DNA from: Rhododendron vialii
Lineage: Eukaryota > Streptophyta > Magnoliopsida > Ericales > Ericaceae
Length of the DNA stretch: 64,000 bases
Direction of reading: 5' to 3'
NCBI RefSeq assembly: GCF_030253575.1
Contig: NC_080557.1
Location: forward strand, 2,785,001 to 2,849,000
Position numbers and translations under genes: made by a program
Shown: positions 62,256 to 64,000 of the stretch, piece after piece
How positions within the stretch are numbered: the first letter of the stretch is position 1
Layout: each line of letters opens with the position of its first letter
The notes under the pieces: generated by a model
Database searches by the model: none
What the model was told of the DNA's origin: nothing
Seen by the model: the letters and a program-made list of their open reading frames with translations, nothing else

Positions 62256-64000
62256 CGGAGGTAAGCTTCCAGAGGGTGGAAGGCTTTTGGATAAGGCTCA
62301 TTTGATTGATTGTCCCGTTGTTTGTGCCTTAAGCACACATTGTTCTGTTATGATCGCTATGTTATAGATCATTTATTTACCTCTCCACGTCCGGATCAGA
62401 GGCAGCAAGTGTGAGGATTGGAAGAACTTATCCCACATTAATTTTGAGTTGGCTGTTTTAACATTTGATAGTCTGGTAAGGAATTGTTTTGTCTGAACCA
62501 CTCTTACAAGTGATGTGGGATCTTTTTTCTGTTTTCCATTCTGTTCCTTCTCTTTTTTATTTTATTTTTTGTTTGCAAGAAATATTCATAGTTTTTGTAC
62601 CATTTTATCGACTGTGCTGCCTATTTCTCAACTATTTTGGGTAGTCATCAAAAGACTTTGCCTATAGAGTGAGCCCTCCGGATGGCATGAATTTATCAGG
62701 AATGAAAGAGAGTTCGTAGACGCACAAATTCCTTCATTACAAAAAGAAACCGTTGTCCCCGTGAAGTATCCGAATTTGGGGAACCACGTATATCTTGTCT
62801 TGTGTTTGATTGTGTGTTTGTGTGTTCGTTGTTTGGTTTCGATCTTTGGCGTCACTGGTGCAACTTATACTTCAGGTAGAGATAACACAATGCAACCTGT
62901 ATAGTCACATTATCTGCGTCTTTGGCATATAGCTTAGTTTTATGTGTCTGTACAAGCCTACAAGGTGTCATAGCTAGTTATATATGTACAGGGTGGGCAT
63001 CATAGCTTACTGATTCTGTAAAAAACAATCTCAAGTACTCTGTCTCTTGTTCGACTAGAATTCTTTTGTCTGGGCAAGAATCATATCGCAAGATCGTTGA
63101 CAACAATGACTGAAGCTAAAGCATGCCTGGAGTCTTAATGGTGGTCTCTCCTATCCTCATTGCATAACATTTTTACAACTACGGATAGTTGTATCTCGAT
63201 GAAAGGCCTCGGGGATAGTGACTGTGTTGATTTTTTCCTTGGACTTTCTTATCCAAGATAAGTTAGTATAATACACTAGTACAGTAGTAGTGGTTTGTGT
63301 AGGTTGTTAAGACTGATCACTGCATAATTAAAGGCTCCACAACCTGTATAGAGCTGTCCTAAGAGAGGTTTAGCTAATTTAATTTGTTTAATACAGAGCC
63401 TTAACTCATTTACTGGTTATTAACCTTTCTGAAAAGAAAGCCCGCGAATTGAATACATATTACATAGAGCTGGTTCATGTTCTAGTTCTCTAATCCGGTT
63501 CTCTGGAAGAGAGAGTATAATTGCTTGGATTCAATATCGCTCCCATGTACCAGTCAACCTGGCTACTAGGCTAAGTAAGTTCACCTTAAAAGCGATTCGT
63601 CGTCCTTCTACCCCTTTCCTAGAGGGCGAAAAAGCCTCTAACTAGGCTTATGTTTTGTGGTAGACCTGTGCGCCCTCTTTTGTTTAGTTCATCTCGAATA
63701 GTCATCTATTACTAACCCATTGACACCCTGACTTCGGGCTCTAATTAATGTTGATGTAACACACGAATGCAAGTTCTGTGCGCCCAAGCCGCTATGCTTC
63801 TATGTGCGTGAGTGTCTGTGTGTTTGAGCAAAAACAAGAGTAACACAGCCTGTACGCAAAAGCCACAAGAGAGTTAAGACCTTGGGAGCACATGGACTTG
63901 GGTTTGCTTCCATTCAGAAAACTATCTGAACGGCCGTTTTGCAAAATGTCGTCAGTCTATTCCCGGTCCATGAAACGTTAGATTTGTAGGGCTCATCAAA
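62256..64000 (+). repeat. Shared downstream block of plus-strand FBL genes (after FBL13)
   Basis: Non-coding. Matches sequence after psi6, psi8 and FBL10: CCCGAATTTGGGGAACC (62769), GTGCAACTTATACTTCAGGT, GAAGCTAAAGCATGCCTGGA (63112), CTCCACAACCTGTATAGAGC (63334), CCTTCTACCCCTTTCCTAGA (63604). From about 63740 to the window end I recognise nothing. Confidence 0.55.

Overview
The window is plant nuclear DNA, almost certainly from a eudicot. The evidence is AT-rich non-coding sequence, GT-AG introns, plant-only families (early nodulin-like phytocyanin, plant cystatin-like protein, UDP-glucuronate 4-epimerase) and a dense load of plant transposons (LINE, SINE, Helitron, hAT, Stowaway-type and Mutator-type MITEs). 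Long (GA)n tracts would fit several woody lineages, but I cannot name a species.

Layout. (i) 0.2-4.7 kb: three copies of one unrecognised, intron-bearing gene fragment, two direct and one inverted. (ii) 5.1-12.8 kb: an apparently functional four-exon cystatin-like gene (minus, 11.8-12.8 kb) and a broken copy of its 3' half (5.1-5.9 kb), separated by MITEs and LINE debris. (iii) 13-16.4 kb: a hAT-like MITE, a near-identical 546-bp tandem duplication of LINE-derived sequence and a 141-bp tandem repeat. (iv) 16.8-18.5 kb: a two-exon early nodulin-like gene (minus). (v) 19.4-64 kb: a cluster of single-exon F-box/leucine-rich-repeat (FBL) genes. I number thirteen members in order. Four are open (FBL4, FBL10, FBL12, FBL13) and nine are broken or fragmentary (psi1, psi2, psi3, psi5, psi6, psi7, psi8, psi9, psi11).

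The cluster has a clear order. From 25.6 to 53.5 kb it is built of repeated divergent pairs: psi3/FBL4, psi5/psi6, psi7/psi8 and psi9/FBL10. Each is a minus-strand gene and a plus-strand gene pointing apart, with a SINE insertion and the same flanking sequence between them. The SINE was therefore already in the ancestral pair before the pair was multiplied. Later insertions (two head-to-tail Helitrons, a 1.3-kb non-autonomous hAT element with an 8-bp target duplication, several MITEs) stretched individual units. psi11, FBL12 and FBL13 follow as plus-strand genes only.

The FBL proteins begin with an F-box and continue as cysteine-containing-type LRRs, the architecture of substrate receptors of SCF ubiquitin ligases; no target can be read from the sequence. 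The most unusual member is FBL13, where one short N-terminal segment has expanded into twelve in-frame 13- or 18-residue units. Other notable items are a remnant of UDP-glucuronate 4-epimerase fused to an F-box fragment, an FBL-FBL inversion joint, and a conserved upstream element shared by four plus-strand FBL genes. Boundaries of repeats and pseudogenes are read by eye and may be off by tens of bases.
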